Source: Dyadobacter fermentans DSM 18053 (lineage in GTDB: Bacteria; Bacteroidota; Bacteroidia; Cytophagales; Spirosomataceae). Taken from it: a stretch of 64,000 nucleotides of DNA. Under the pieces are notes generated by a model. That model was not told the DNA's origin. It ran no database searches and was given only the letters and a program-made list of their open reading frames with translations. Of the stretch, positions 51,138 to 60,742 are shown piece by piece. The position numbers were made by a program, and so were the translations under genes. Location of the stretch: the NCBI RefSeq assembly GCF_000023125.1, contig NC_013037.1, positions 2,790,001-2,854,000 on the forward strand. Reading direction: 5' to 3'. Position 1 is the stretch's first letter, and each line of letters opens with the position of its first letter.

Positions 51138-54086
51138 TCATTCCTGCCTTGTTTCGCCGAAAGTACCACTCCACGTTGCCGGCAAGGTCCCATAAAATGG
51201 CTGCCCTCCTCCCAAATCTATAAATATATGCTGCAATACCACGCCGGGATCGATCATGTAAATGGCGAGCTTGTGATTACCGGCCGGTAGTGCTGGTATT
51301 TCCAGCGTGCGCTTCGCCGAGTTGGCGAGCACGTTTTGCTTCCATTCGGTGCTGCGGCCGATGGTTGTGAAATTGAATATGCTAACAGGTCCATCGTCCA
51401 CTTTCACGGCATAACGCATTTCGAAATCCTTATTGAGCGGATAAGTGGGCAGGGTACTTACGGTGATGGTCGCCGGGGCGTCCGTGAATGTGTGAAATTC
51501 GTATTCCGCCGCCGGGTTGTTGGCAACGTTCGTCGTATCCGGTGTTCCGCTGAATGTGAGCGGGAATGCCTGCAATGCGTCCCCGTTACCTGCCAGCGCA
51601 TCTACGACTGTCCAGTTACGCGTCGAAGTGTTTTTCAATGCAGTGTACCTGGCCGCATTCATAAAAATGTGCTTATCGCTGGCAACATAGCCTTTGAAAC
51701 CCGGCAATGTGTTCGCATCCGCGTTGTTGGCGGTGATTTTGAAATCGTAAATATCCTCTCCCGCTTCCACCCGGACGTTACCGCTCAAATCGCCGATGCG
51801 CGCTTTCGCCCAATCGACCTCCACCCAAATGCGCTGCTCGCTTTGGGCATTTTCCGGCTGCAATACGCCTTGCGTAGCGCTTACCCTGATCCACGGCTCC
51901 GAGGCAGTGACGCGGAAGTTCCTGGTGACATTTTGCGTCAGAAATACGTCGATAAACCGCTTCTGCTTGTTCCACCGGTCGAATGCAGGCAGGGTAAACT
52001 GGCGCTTTTTGCCTGATGCCGCGTAGGTAGTGTCCAGGCCTTCGGGCAATGCGCGGAACGCGGGCAGGTTTGGCGTCACAGCAAGTTTGATGTCCGGCAT
52101 TTTAAACACCGGCAGCCCGCGCGGCATCAGGTCCATCATGCCCTTCCATTTGCCATTCAGTAGCTTTTCGTTGAAAATACCCGTTTCTACCACGATTTCG
52201 GCATAAGCCTGCCCCGAAAGCCGGGCGTAATGCGCCGCACTCAGGCGTCCCTGCCGGGCGTATAGCAAGGCTTTGTCGCGGTAAAGGAATTTGCGGTTCA
52301 TCAGAGCAGCCCCTTTCACGGGGTAACCTGCCAGTTCAAAAAACGCGGGCTGGTCTTTTTCAGCGATTTGCGACTGGATGGCGGCGGTTTCGGATACGAG
52401 CTTATTGTGATCGTCGAGCCGGCGCTGCGCCTGGTCGCCGTAATAATTGTGGTTATAAGCGGTATTGCGAATGCCGGTAGTCGGTTCAGTCTGGCTCCAA
52501 CCCATGTATTCGGGCTTCCTTTCGAATGCGAGGTTGTAATATTGCCAAAGTACCTTCGAAATGGCGACGCTGTTTTTATTCCCGAAAATGCCGGCCAGCC
52601 ATTGTTGCAAATGCGTTTTGGAATAGCCCGGTTTTTCAAATGGTTTTACATGATAAGCCATATCCAGGAAAAGCTGCATGGCGTATTCGCCGGGTTTGAT
52701 ATCGCCGATATTCAGCACCCACAAATGCCGCGCATTCAATGCAAACGCCTTCGTCATTTCCTCCTGCATATGCGCGGGATGCGTCGTGTTCAGCCACAGA
52801 TAATCGTGCGGGCGGCCCCAATACGAGGCGTGATAATACACGCCCGAGCCGCCGGAACGCTGGTTTTCTGCCGCATTGCTCAGCCTTTGGATATAACCGT
52901 AGTTATCATCCGGCCATACGAGGGTAATGTCTTCGGGGACTTTCAATCCGGCATCGTATATTTCCAGAACCTCCTTATAAGGTGTAAATACCTGCGGTAC
53001 TTTGGTAATGTCCTTATTCACATACTTTCGGAGCATTTCGCGCTCCACGCGGATGATCGTATCGAGCAATGACACGGTTTCGGGAATGGTTTTCACGCCC
53101 TGGATTTCGCCATCGTGCACGCCCCGCATTCCGGTGGTGTAAATGCCGTTGAAATGGCTGCTCTCCTTAATCCGCGATTCCCAGTATTGCTCCACCTTCT
53201 TCCGGTTGGTCACAAAATTGAAATGCCCCATCGTCTGCTCGTCCCATTCGCTCACATTGTTGCGGAGCATGGGTTCCGCATGCGACGAGCCCACGACGAT
53301 CTGGTAATCTTCGGCGGCTTTAATATTGCCCGGATAATGGTAGAATGCCTTGGTGCTCGGGTGCATCGCCGGCCAAATGAGGTTGGCTTTAAGGCGCAAA
53401 AGCAGCTCGAACACCTTCGCGTAGGTCTTCGGACCGATGTCATTCGTTTCCGGCTCGAAGGTTTTCGCTGCCCAGGGTTGCAGGCCCCAGTCCTCATCAT
53501 TAATGAATATCCCCCGGAATTTGACGGACGGCGACGCCGAAGTGTAGTCCGGAATGTCCAGCGAGAGCGTTTTCCGGTGCGCCGGCACCGCATCCGCCCA
53601 CCAGTACCAGGGCGTAACGCCTATCTTTTCGGAAACCGCAAACGCACCATAGGCCGTCCCGCGCACGTCGCTGCCGGCTACCACCAGTGCCTGTGCAATA
53701 TTTTTCAAAGGTTTATTCAAAACACGCAGCGAATACCGCTCCCACTGCCCTGTCAATGCGCCATCGGCGTCCTGCTTTCCCAGGCGCCCGACAATTTCCG
53801 AACCGGCGCGACCAAGTACGATTACATTCCCGCTTGCATTAGCCAGGTTGGTGCCCACTGTCGGTAAATACCCGCTTACCCGCTCAATGTCCGCCGCCAG
53901 CAAATGCGCAACGATCGAATCGAGTTTAGGGCCGCCTTGCTGGTAGTAAACCGAAACTTTGGCGTTGGCAGTGACGAAGTCGAACCGGGCCGAATGGGCC
54001 GTATTTAATATAAACAATTGACATAAAACCACTAATGCAGCAGCTGCAATCATTTTGAAGCGCAAAATTTTCATTAAAACTGACAT
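51138..54086 (-). CDS. Secreted GH115 alpha-glucuronidase
   Basis: Glycoside hydrolase of the GH115 family, which removes alpha-1,2-linked (4-O-methyl-)glucuronate from xylan and related polymers. About 982 residues from the ATG at 54086; an ATG at 54074 (MKILRFKMIAAAALVVLCQL) is equally possible, while a TTG at 54104 would overlap the upstream gene. Conserved GH115 segments: YYQQGGPKLDSIVAHLLAAD, VIVLGRAGSEIVGRL, GVTPWYWWADAVPAHRKTLS, VKFRGIFINDEDWGLQPWAA, LKANLIWPAMHPSTKAFYHY, GSSHAEPMLRNNVSEWDEQT, YTTGMRGVHDGEIQGVK, LVWPDDNYGYIQRLSNAAEN and GVYYHASYWGRPHDYLWLNT. The C-terminal sandwich domain is present. Last gene of the sigma/FecR/SusCD/GH28 operon. Confidence 0.93.
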   Translation of the reverse strand: MSVLMKILRFKMIAAAALVVLCQLFILNTAHSARFDFVTANAKVSVYYQQGGPKLDSIVAHLLAADIERVSGYLPTVGTNLANASGNVIVLGRAGSEIVGRLGKQDADGALTGQWERYSLRVLNKPLKNIAQALVVAGSDVRGTAYGAFAVSEKIGVTPWYWWADAVPAHRKTLSLDIPDYTSASPSVKFRGIFINDEDWGLQPWAAKTFEPETNDIGPKTYAKVFELLLRLKANLIWPAMHPSTKAFYHYPGNIKAAEDYQIVVGSSHAEPMLRNNVSEWDEQTMGHFNFVTNRKKVEQYWESRIKESSHFNGIYTTGMRGVHDGEIQGVKTIPETVSLLDTIIRVEREMLRKYVNKDITKVPQVFTPYKEVLEIYDAGLKVPEDITLVWPDDNYGYIQRLSNAAENQRSGGSGVYYHASYWGRPHDYLWLNTTHPAHMQEEMTKAFALNARHLWVLNIGDIKPGEYAMQLFLDMAYHVKPFEKPGYSKTHLQQWLAGIFGNKNSVAISKVLWQYYNLAFERKPEYMGWSQTEPTTGIRNTAYNHNYYGDQAQRRLDDHNKLVSETAAIQSQIAEKDQPAFFELAGYPVKGAALMNRKFLYRDKALLYARQGRLSAAHYARLSGQAYAEIVVETGIFNEKLLNGKWKGMMDLMPRGLPVFKMPDIKLAVTPNLPAFRALPEGLDTTYAASGKKRQFTLPAFDRWNKQKRFIDVFLTQNVTRNFRVTASEPWIRVSATQGVLQPENAQSEQRIWVEVDWAKARIGDLSGNVRVEAGEDIYDFKITANNADANTLPGFKGYVASDKHIFMNAARYTALKNTSTRNWTVVDALAGNGDALQAFPLTFSGTPDTTNVANNPAAEYEFHTFTDAPATITVSTLPTYPLNKDFEMRYAVKVDDGPVSIFNFTTIGRSTEWKQNVLANSAKRTLEIPALPAGNHKLAIYMIDPGVVLQHIFIDLGGGQPFYGTLPATWSGTFGETRQE

Positions 54087-54100
54087 AACACGCCCCGCTT

Positions 54101-55456
54101 TCAATGCTGAAAATCGAGGACGTTTTCGTGGATTTCCTTTTGTTCCTGCACCTTGCCGGTCGTGATGTTTTTCATCGATACGTTTTTAACCGGCAGCTCT
54201 TTCTGCCCCAAAATGCGCGACTCGAACTTCACGTCCTTCACTGAGATATTGCTCAGGTAAATGTCCGAGATCGGCGTCAGTTTGCGGATTTTGGTCGGTA
54301 CGAGCGTGCGCCATTGGTAAAGTACGTCGGTTTCGATGCCCAGCACGCCCAGGTCTATTTTCCCGGCGGTCAGGTTCGAGGCGTAGATGTTTTTGACATA
54401 GCCCCCCATTCTTTCATTGGTTTTAATAAAAAGCAAATGGTTGAGCTTCGCGCCGTCGACCACCTGGCACTGCGAAATGTCCACATTTTCGATCCCGCCC
54501 GAAAGCTCGCTGCCGATCGCCACCAATTGGTGCCCGTTTTTGACCGTCAGGTTGCGGATCACGATGTTCTTCGAAGGCGTTTTCAGCCGCCAGCCTTCCG
54601 GATTGCGGCCGGATTTGATGGCAATCGCATCATCGCCCTGGTCGAACACGCAATCGGTGATGAACACGTTCTGGCTCATTTCGGGGTCCACGCCGTCGTT
54701 GTTATGCCCGTGCGCGTATACCTTCAACCGGCTGATCACGACATTCTTGCACAGGTAGGGATGGATTGTCCAGAATGGGCTATTGGTGACCGTAAAGCCT
54801 TCCATCAGCACATTTTCGCACCGGTTAAACTGGATAAACTGCGGCCGCAAATGCGCCGTGTCGTTCACCATCTGCCGCTGCTCCACGGGCGTGTAGTCCT
54901 GCGCGAGGTTATAAAGCCGCTTAATGCTCTCCATATGGGGTTTCGGTCGGGCAAACCATTCTTTCCAAACCTCCATTTTCGCCCGCACCTCGCCCTCGCC
55001 GGTGATCGCCACGTTTTTGCATTGGTAGGCATAAATCAGCGGCGAATAATTGTAGCATTCAATGCCCTCCCAGCTCGAATGCACCGCCGGCAGGTAATCC
55101 TCCGGCTTTTCCGAAAATAGCAGCACCGCACCTTTGTCCAGGTGCAGGTTCACATTGCTTTTCAAATGCACCTTTCCCGTGAGCCACTCGCCCGCAGGTA
55201 CTACCACCTTGCCGCCGCCTGCCTGGTTCGCCGCGTCGATAGCCTGCCGGATCGCCCCGGAAATTTTTTCCTTATCGCCCGCCACCGCGCCGAAATCGGT
55301 AATAAGGAAGCGCTTCACTCTGCTGAAATCGGGTACCAGAATCTCCGGCATCTCAAAACGCGCCGGAACTTTGAGCTTTTTCACCGGCACGTCGGCGCGG
55401 GAACCAACGGCAAGCAATGCAAATGCGACGACGAGTAACCGTAATTTTTGAGTCAT
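54101..55456 (-). CDS. GH28 polygalacturonase/rhamnogalacturonase-like hydrolase
   Basis: Right-handed parallel beta-helix pectinase of 451 residues, signal peptide MTQKLRLLVVAFALLAVGSR. The ATG at 55456 is preferred (GGAA upstream); an ATG at 55468 and a TTG at 55498 are alternatives. GH28 active-site signatures are complete in outline: NND-GVD at 252-257 (catalytic Asp254), QGDDAIAI with Asp275 and Asp276, and NGHQLVAIGSE with His309. FIKTNERMGGYVKN is the RIK-type loop with Phe in place of Arg. These enzymes cleave alpha-galacturonosyl bonds in pectin, internally or from chain ends. GH115 follows with a 14-nt gap, and a stem-loop lies between this gene and susD. Confidence 0.92.
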   Translation of the reverse strand: MTQKLRLLVVAFALLAVGSRADVPVKKLKVPARFEMPEILVPDFSRVKRFLITDFGAVAGDKEKISGAIRQAIDAANQAGGGKVVVPAGEWLTGKVHLKSNVNLHLDKGAVLLFSEKPEDYLPAVHSSWEGIECYNYSPLIYAYQCKNVAITGEGEVRAKMEVWKEWFARPKPHMESIKRLYNLAQDYTPVEQRQMVNDTAHLRPQFIQFNRCENVLMEGFTVTNSPFWTIHPYLCKNVVISRLKVYAHGHNNDGVDPEMSQNVFITDCVFDQGDDAIAIKSGRNPEGWRLKTPSKNIVIRNLTVKNGHQLVAIGSELSGGIENVDISQCQVVDGAKLNHLLFIKTNERMGGYVKNIYASNLTAGKIDLGVLGIETDVLYQWRTLVPTKIRKLTPISDIYLSNISVKDVKFESRILGQKELPVKNVSMKNITTGKVQEQKEIHENVLDFQH

Positions 55457-55479
55457 AAAATATTCCATTAGTGATTTAA

Positions 55480-55514
55480 AACCGGGGCACAACGACAATG
55501 CGCCATGCCCGGTT
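55480..55514 (-). promoter_or_regulatory. Stem-loop between susD and GH28 gene
   Basis: Bases 55480-55489 pair with 55506-55514 (nine pairs with a one-base bulge, GC-rich, 16-nt loop). On the minus strand it is followed by TTTTAAA. It could be a weak intrinsic terminator that reduces read-through from susCD into the enzyme genes. Confidence 0.5.
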
Positions 55515-55521
55515 CACCGTA

Positions 55522-57219
55522 TCAATACTCTGGATTCTGCGGATACCCTTCCGTATCCCGGTCGATGACCGACTGCGGAATGGGGCGCAGGTAATACTTC
55601 TCACTCACGCCGCCGGGGTTCGTCAGTTTGGTGAGCGGGTTGTGCTCGAATGCGCGGTCGAGGCGGTGCGTGCGTTTCAGGTCGAGCCAGCGCTTGTACT
55701 CGCCTGCTAGCTCGCGGGCGCGCTCGTCGAGGATGAAATCGAGGTCCACATTCGCGGCGGTGACGTTCAGGCTTTGGCCGGTTACCGCGGCGCGCTGGCG
55801 CACTACATTCAGTTTTTCAGCGGCTTTGTCTTTTTGACCTAATTTAAAATAAGCCTCCGCAGCGAGCAGATACGTTTCCGCCAACCGGAACAAATAGATG
55901 TCGCGCGTGCTGGAATAGGCCCGCTCGTTGTTGCCGGGGAAGTTCGCGAGCGGATCGAAAAACTTGTTGATCATCGGAAATTTCAAAACGCCACCTATGT
56001 CCTGGAAATCCTGTTTCCATTTGTCAAAACGGACGATTTCCACATTCGGGTTGGCCTGTTTCAATGCTGCCGAGTCGGCTGCGGTAAAGGGCTGGTCCGG
56101 GTAAGGAAAATAGAAGCGCAGGTCGCCCTTTTTGATTGGCTGATTCCCTATTTTATCATCCCTTACCGCGTAGAATTTGCTCAGGAAAGTACCGTCGTAG
56201 CGGCTGTCTTTGGCAGTATTATACAAGGTGTACAAAAACTGCGTCGGCATGAAATCGCTCGTGCGGCGGCTGTAAGTCTGGTATTCGCCATCGTAGAAGC
56301 CAGGCTCGCGGAAAATGCGCCAGCCGAAAAACAGGTTCTGGCCGTGGCCGATGGTTTTGTTTTTCAAGCTGATCGGGTCAAACTGGATCGAGAAAATGAT
56401 CTCGCTGTTCTGCTGGTTGGTGGATTTAAAAACGTCCGCAAATGCCGGTACCAGCTTGTAGTTACCACCTGCGATCACCTCCTCGGCATATTGGGCGGCT
56501 TTGGTGAAATCCGCCGACCCGCCAAATGCCTTGTAGCCGCGCGTGAGGTGCACGAGCGAGAGCAAATGCTTCGCCGCGCCCTGCGTCACCCGCCCGAACT
56601 CCGCCGTAGTTGCGTCCACACTGGCCACCGACGCATTGAGATCTTCCAGTATAAAATCATAAACCGCCTGCTCGGTATTCGGCTCGAAATGCGTCACAGC
56701 GGTATTGATCTCCTCCTTTACAATAGGCACACCCCCGAAATTCTCCGCCAGCAAATAATAGTAGTAAGCGCGGATAAACCGTACCTCGCCTACCCGCTTG
56801 CTGCGCGCGGCATCGGTCAGGCCGGGGATCGTGGCCGCCTTGTTGATGGCCGTGTTGCATCGCTGAATGCCCGCGTACAGGTTGGAAAACAGCTCTTCCA
56901 CCGCCGAGTTGTCCGATGAAAGCGTCCGGTACTCGTTCAGCTGCGTGGCGCGCACCACGCGGTCGCCCACGGTACCGCTCACGGGCTCGATCTCGCCGCG
57001 GGTGATGATGTCGGTGCCCCAGCAGAAAAGCTTCGGGTCGGTTTCGTACACATCGCGCATCGACGAATAGCAGGAATTGATCAGTTTTTCAAAACCTGCG
57101 GCATCCGTATAAAAATTTTCGCTTGTGACGCCGCTGATATTTTCCTCGGTGAGGAAGTCCTGGCAGGACGACAGGCTCATTCCGGCCGCCAGCATTGCTA
57201 TATATAATGTCTTTTTCAT
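55522..57219 (-). CDS. SusD/RagB-like outer-membrane lipoprotein
   Basis: Glycan-binding lipoprotein of 565 residues, signal MKKTLYIAMLAAGMSLSSCQ with acylated Cys19. Typical SusD segments: GEVRFIRAYYYYLLAENFGG, AKHLLSLVHLTRGYKAFGGS, IYLFRLAETYLLAAEAYFKL, NVVRQRAAVTG, FILDERARELAGEYKRWLDL and the end LRPIPQSVIDRDTEGYPQNP. It is separated by only 12 nt from the SusC gene upstream. Pectin- or glucuronate-type oligosaccharides are the inferred ligand class, from the following GH28 and GH115. Confidence 0.95.
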   Translation of the reverse strand: MKKTLYIAMLAAGMSLSSCQDFLTEENISGVTSENFYTDAAGFEKLINSCYSSMRDVYETDPKLFCWGTDIITRGEIEPVSGTVGDRVVRATQLNEYRTLSSDNSAVEELFSNLYAGIQRCNTAINKAATIPGLTDAARSKRVGEVRFIRAYYYYLLAENFGGVPIVKEEINTAVTHFEPNTEQAVYDFILEDLNASVASVDATTAEFGRVTQGAAKHLLSLVHLTRGYKAFGGSADFTKAAQYAEEVIAGGNYKLVPAFADVFKSTNQQNSEIIFSIQFDPISLKNKTIGHGQNLFFGWRIFREPGFYDGEYQTYSRRTSDFMPTQFLYTLYNTAKDSRYDGTFLSKFYAVRDDKIGNQPIKKGDLRFYFPYPDQPFTAADSAALKQANPNVEIVRFDKWKQDFQDIGGVLKFPMINKFFDPLANFPGNNERAYSSTRDIYLFRLAETYLLAAEAYFKLGQKDKAAEKLNVVRQRAAVTGQSLNVTAANVDLDFILDERARELAGEYKRWLDLKRTHRLDRAFEHNPLTKLTNPGGVSEKYYLRPIPQSVIDRDTEGYPQNPEY

Positions 57220-57231
57220 AAATGTCGGGAA

Positions 57232-60200
57232 TTAAAAAGCCAGGTTTACGCCGAAAAGATAGGACGAGGTGCTCACCGCCGTGCCGTAAGTGTTGGTAGC
57301 AGGCCATTCGGGGTCAAAACCTTCATATTTGGTGAACAGCAGCGGGTTAGTAGCCGTGGCGTACACGCGCAGATTGCTGATTTTCAGGCGCTGAATAAGG
57401 CCGTTAGGCACGTTATAACCGAGCGTAATGTTGCCCACGCGCGTAAAATCCACCTTGCGGAATGTCGGGATCACCGTGTACGGGCCTGGATTGCCGGGAC
57501 GGAACCAGGTTTGCGACGGGTTCTCCGGCGTCCAGTAGTCTACCTTCACCTGGTTGTAGTCCGAGTTGTAGTTCATCAGCGTCGCATCGAACGAGCTCTG
57601 GTATTGTTCGCCGCGGCGGGTGTACACGAGAATGTACAAGTCGAAATTGCCGTAGCGGAATGTATTCCCAAGCGAACCGGTCCAGCTGGGAACGCGCTTG
57701 CCGATGATCTGCCGGTCGGCCGCATTGATCACGCCGTTGCCATCGAGGTCTTTCACGCGGATCTGGCCGGGCGTCTGGTTGTATTTTTTCGAGGCTTCGG
57801 CCTCGGCGGTCTGCCAGATGCCGTCGAACACGTAATTGTAGTTCACCTGCACCGGCTGGCCGATGAACAGGCTGTTACCCACGTCGTCCTTTTTGCCGCC
57901 GTTCAGTTCCAGGATGCGGTTTTTGTTGGAGTCGAAAACAATGTCGGTCTTCCACTGGAACTTGCCCGCAACCACATTAATCGAACTGATACCCAGCTCG
58001 ATACCCCTGTTCCGCAGCTTGCCCACATTATCCATAATAGAGCCCCAGCCCGACGGCGCGGGGAGCTGACGGCTCAGCAGGATGTTGTTGATCAAACGGT
58101 TATACACATCCACGCTACCCGTAATGCGGTTATTGAAAAACCCGAAATCCAGGCCCACATTCACTTCCCGCGTCGTTTCCCAGGTAAGGTTCTTGTTGGG
58201 AAGCTGGTTAGGCGCGTAGCCTTGCGCGAAACTGCCGCCGAAATCATAGAACGTCTGTCCCAATGCCGCCTGCGTAGAATAGGCATTTACGCGGTCGTTA
58301 CCGGTCACCCCGTAGCTCACGCGCAGTTTGAGGTCGGTGATCTGGTGTATTTGTTTGATAAACTGTTCCTCCGACAGTCTCCACGCGACCGAAGCCGACG
58401 GGAAGAAACCCCACTGGTTACCTTCCGCTAAGCGCGAAGAGCCGTCCCAACGGCCGGTGGCGGTGAGCAGGTATTTGTCTTTGAAACTGTAATTCACCCG
58501 GCCCATTGCCGAAGCCAGCGTCGTTTTGGTGTAGTTCGAGCCGTAAGCCAGCACCCGGCCGCCGGTCGCCAGGTTGTACCAGAGCGATTTGTACGGAATG
58601 CCGTCCACGGTAATGTTGCTGGTTTCGATGCGGTCCTTCTGCATGCTTTGCACGATGGTGGCGGTGAGCTTATGCTCGCCGAACTGCCGGTCGTAAGTGG
58701 CCTGATTATCCCACACCCACGTAAGCTGCTCGCTGCTGGCATTGCCGGCCTGCGTCGGTACCGAGCCGCCGAGGCTTTGCTTGGACAGCGGGCCAAAGTA
58801 AAATCCACTTCTCTCGGTAGAGTAATTCGGCGAGATGGTCGATTTCAAAGTCACGCCTTTCACCGGCTCGAACTGCACGAAAATATTCCCGAATGTGCGG
58901 GCATTGCGCACCTGACGGATCTCATTTTCCTGGTCGAACGTCGGGTTGGTCACTGCATTCGTCGTGTACACACGGAATGCGGGCGCGCCGGTTTCGTCGT
59001 ACGGGTAGGTCATCGGCGGCAGGCGGTAAGCCGAGCGCAGCGCTTCGGAGCTGCCGAGGTTTTGCAGGTTTTGGGAAAAATAAATATTCAAACCCGCTTT
59101 CCATTTGTCGGTAATCTGGCGGTCTACATTACCGCGGAGAGTGTAGCGCTTGAAGCTTTCGGGTTTCACATTCCCGTCTTCCTGCAAAAGCCCCGCGCTG
59201 ATAGCGAAGCGGGTTTTCTCATCGCCGCCGCTGGCGGTAATGTTGTGGTTCATTTGCAGGCCGTTTTTGAGGATCAGCTTCGGCCAGTCGGTAAACTTGC
59301 CTTCGTCGATATTCCGCCATTGGTCGGGTGTGAAGAACGCTGCATTGTTGCGGGAAATATCCTTGCCCTGTGCTTTGAACATCTCGGTGCGGAAGGCTAC
59401 ATATTCCTGGCCGTCGAACATCTCGGGCAGGTTCGTGGGCGTGCGTACGCCGGCATAGGCGTCGTAGGAAATGGTCGTCTTGCCCGATTTCCCGCGTTTG
59501 GTGGTCACGATCACCACGCCTTTCGCCCCGCGCGAGCCGTAAATGGCCGTCGCAGAAGCATCTTTCAGAATGTCGATTTTCTCGATGTCGGCCGGGTTGA
59601 GTTCGTTGATACCCGTCGTCGAGGGAATGCCGTCGATCACGTACAGGGGCGAATTGGAGCCGCCGATAGAGCTGATACCGCGGATATTGATATTATAACC
59701 GCTCCCCGGCTTGCCTACGTTTTTCACCACCACCACACCCGGCATTTGTCCCTGCAATGCGCCGGTAGCGTCGGGCGTGGCTGCGCGGGCGATTTTAGTA
59801 TTGTCCACCGAAGCGATCGCTCCCGTCACATCCGCTTTTTTAATAGCCCCATAACCCACCACGACCACCTCTTCCAGCACCTTGTTGTCATTGGCAAGCT
59901 GCACATTGAAAGTCGTCTGGCTGCCTACGGTCACCTCTTTCTGCGAGTAACCCACGTAGCTGAACACCAGCACCGCCGACTGGTCGGGGATATTGAATGT
60001 AAAGCCGCCGTCCACGTCCGTTACCGTGCCGCGCTGAGTGCCTTTGAGGATAATGCTCACGCCTGGCAGGGCTTCGCCTTTATCGTCGGTCACTTTGCCG
60101 CTTACCGTAATATCCTGGTGTACACGGGCTTCGTCTTTCGGGCCAGGCTTGGCACCGGAGTTGTTTTTCCGGAGAATGATAAAATCCCCGCTCGTCTGGT

Positions 60201-60522
60201 AACCGATGTTATAAGGCTCCAAAAGGTCGCGGAGCACGTTTTCGAGCGATTCGTTCTTTACTTTCACCGACACCTTCGCGTCCGGCGGGAAAATGCCGGG
60301 GAGGTAGGTGAATTTCACATTGGCCTTGTGCCCGATCATCGTCAGCGCCTTTGAAATCTCGCGGTTGCTGAACTGCGCCGTCACGGTTCTTTTCATCAAA
60401 TCCTGCGCACTTCCGTCGCTGGCAAAGGCGAGCGTCGCCAGCGAGAGGAGGATAAATATGGGAACACCTAGTATTTTCATGATGTGCAACGGTTTGGGGA
60501 CCGTGTTGAAAAACTTTTGCAT
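57232..60522 (-). CDS. SusC-like TonB-dependent receptor with STN domain
   Basis: TonB-dependent oligosaccharide transporter and signal transducer, 1096 residues. Signal region (MKILGVPIFILLSLATLAFA), STN domain at about 45-118 (RTVTAQFSNREISKALTMIG, VKVKNESLENVLRDLLEPYN), carboxypeptidase-regulatory-like domain (DITVSGKVTDDKGEALPGVS), plug (VVVVGYGAIKKADVTGAIAS, KDASATAIYGSRGAKGVVIV), barrel ending LFGVNLAF. The STN domain should contact the FecR-type anti-sigma factor encoded upstream when ligand binds and so switch on the ECF sigma factor. A stem-loop lies 54 nt upstream of the start codon in the 220-nt leader. susD, GH28 and GH115 follow on the same strand. Confidence 0.96.
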   Translation of the reverse strand: MQKFFNTVPKPLHIMKILGVPIFILLSLATLAFASDGSAQDLMKRTVTAQFSNREISKALTMIGHKANVKFTYLPGIFPPDAKVSVKVKNESLENVLRDLLEPYNIGYQTSGDFIILRKNNSGAKPGPKDEARVHQDITVSGKVTDDKGEALPGVSIILKGTQRGTVTDVDGGFTFNIPDQSAVLVFSYVGYSQKEVTVGSQTTFNVQLANDNKVLEEVVVVGYGAIKKADVTGAIASVDNTKIARAATPDATGALQGQMPGVVVVKNVGKPGSGYNINIRGISSIGGSNSPLYVIDGIPSTTGINELNPADIEKIDILKDASATAIYGSRGAKGVVIVTTKRGKSGKTTISYDAYAGVRTPTNLPEMFDGQEYVAFRTEMFKAQGKDISRNNAAFFTPDQWRNIDEGKFTDWPKLILKNGLQMNHNITASGGDEKTRFAISAGLLQEDGNVKPESFKRYTLRGNVDRQITDKWKAGLNIYFSQNLQNLGSSEALRSAYRLPPMTYPYDETGAPAFRVYTTNAVTNPTFDQENEIRQVRNARTFGNIFVQFEPVKGVTLKSTISPNYSTERSGFYFGPLSKQSLGGSVPTQAGNASSEQLTWVWDNQATYDRQFGEHKLTATIVQSMQKDRIETSNITVDGIPYKSLWYNLATGGRVLAYGSNYTKTTLASAMGRVNYSFKDKYLLTATGRWDGSSRLAEGNQWGFFPSASVAWRLSEEQFIKQIHQITDLKLRVSYGVTGNDRVNAYSTQAALGQTFYDFGGSFAQGYAPNQLPNKNLTWETTREVNVGLDFGFFNNRITGSVDVYNRLINNILLSRQLPAPSGWGSIMDNVGKLRNRGIELGISSINVVAGKFQWKTDIVFDSNKNRILELNGGKKDDVGNSLFIGQPVQVNYNYVFDGIWQTAEAEASKKYNQTPGQIRVKDLDGNGVINAADRQIIGKRVPSWTGSLGNTFRYGNFDLYILVYTRRGEQYQSSFDATLMNYNSDYNQVKVDYWTPENPSQTWFRPGNPGPYTVIPTFRKVDFTRVGNITLGYNVPNGLIQRLKISNLRVYATATNPLLFTKYEGFDPEWPATNTYGTAVSTSSYLFGVNLAF

Positions 60523-60576
60523 ATTTTTACCCGTGTTTTGTTTTAAATGTTTTGAAATGAAACATAGGATTCCCGG

Positions 60577-60605
60577 TTCCTGCCGCGGGCATTGCCTGGC
60601 AGGAA
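60577..60605 (-). promoter_or_regulatory. Leader stem-loop upstream of susC
   Basis: TTCCTGCC (60577-60584) pairs perfectly with GGCAGGAA (60598-60605) around a 13-nt loop. It lies in the 220-nt gap between fecR and susC, where the sigma-dependent promoter of susC should also be. No unambiguous -35/-10 pair could be assigned. Confidence 0.4.
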
Positions 60606-60742
60606 AGTCATTTCGCGATGGTTGGGGAATCAGTCAGGACCGGACGCGTGGCAGCGCTTCCGGTTTTTTGTTTTTGGGTTAAATGGGGCTAATGTCTGGT
60701 CATGGTGCTGGGGTTCTTGGGTTGAATTTTAGTTTAGCTTGG

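Noticed and set aside
58648..60354. 568-codon open frame on the plus strand opposite the SusC gene
   Set aside because: It is antisense to a certain SusC gene, its translation is low-complexity with no family motif, and such frames recur opposite other GC-rich genes.
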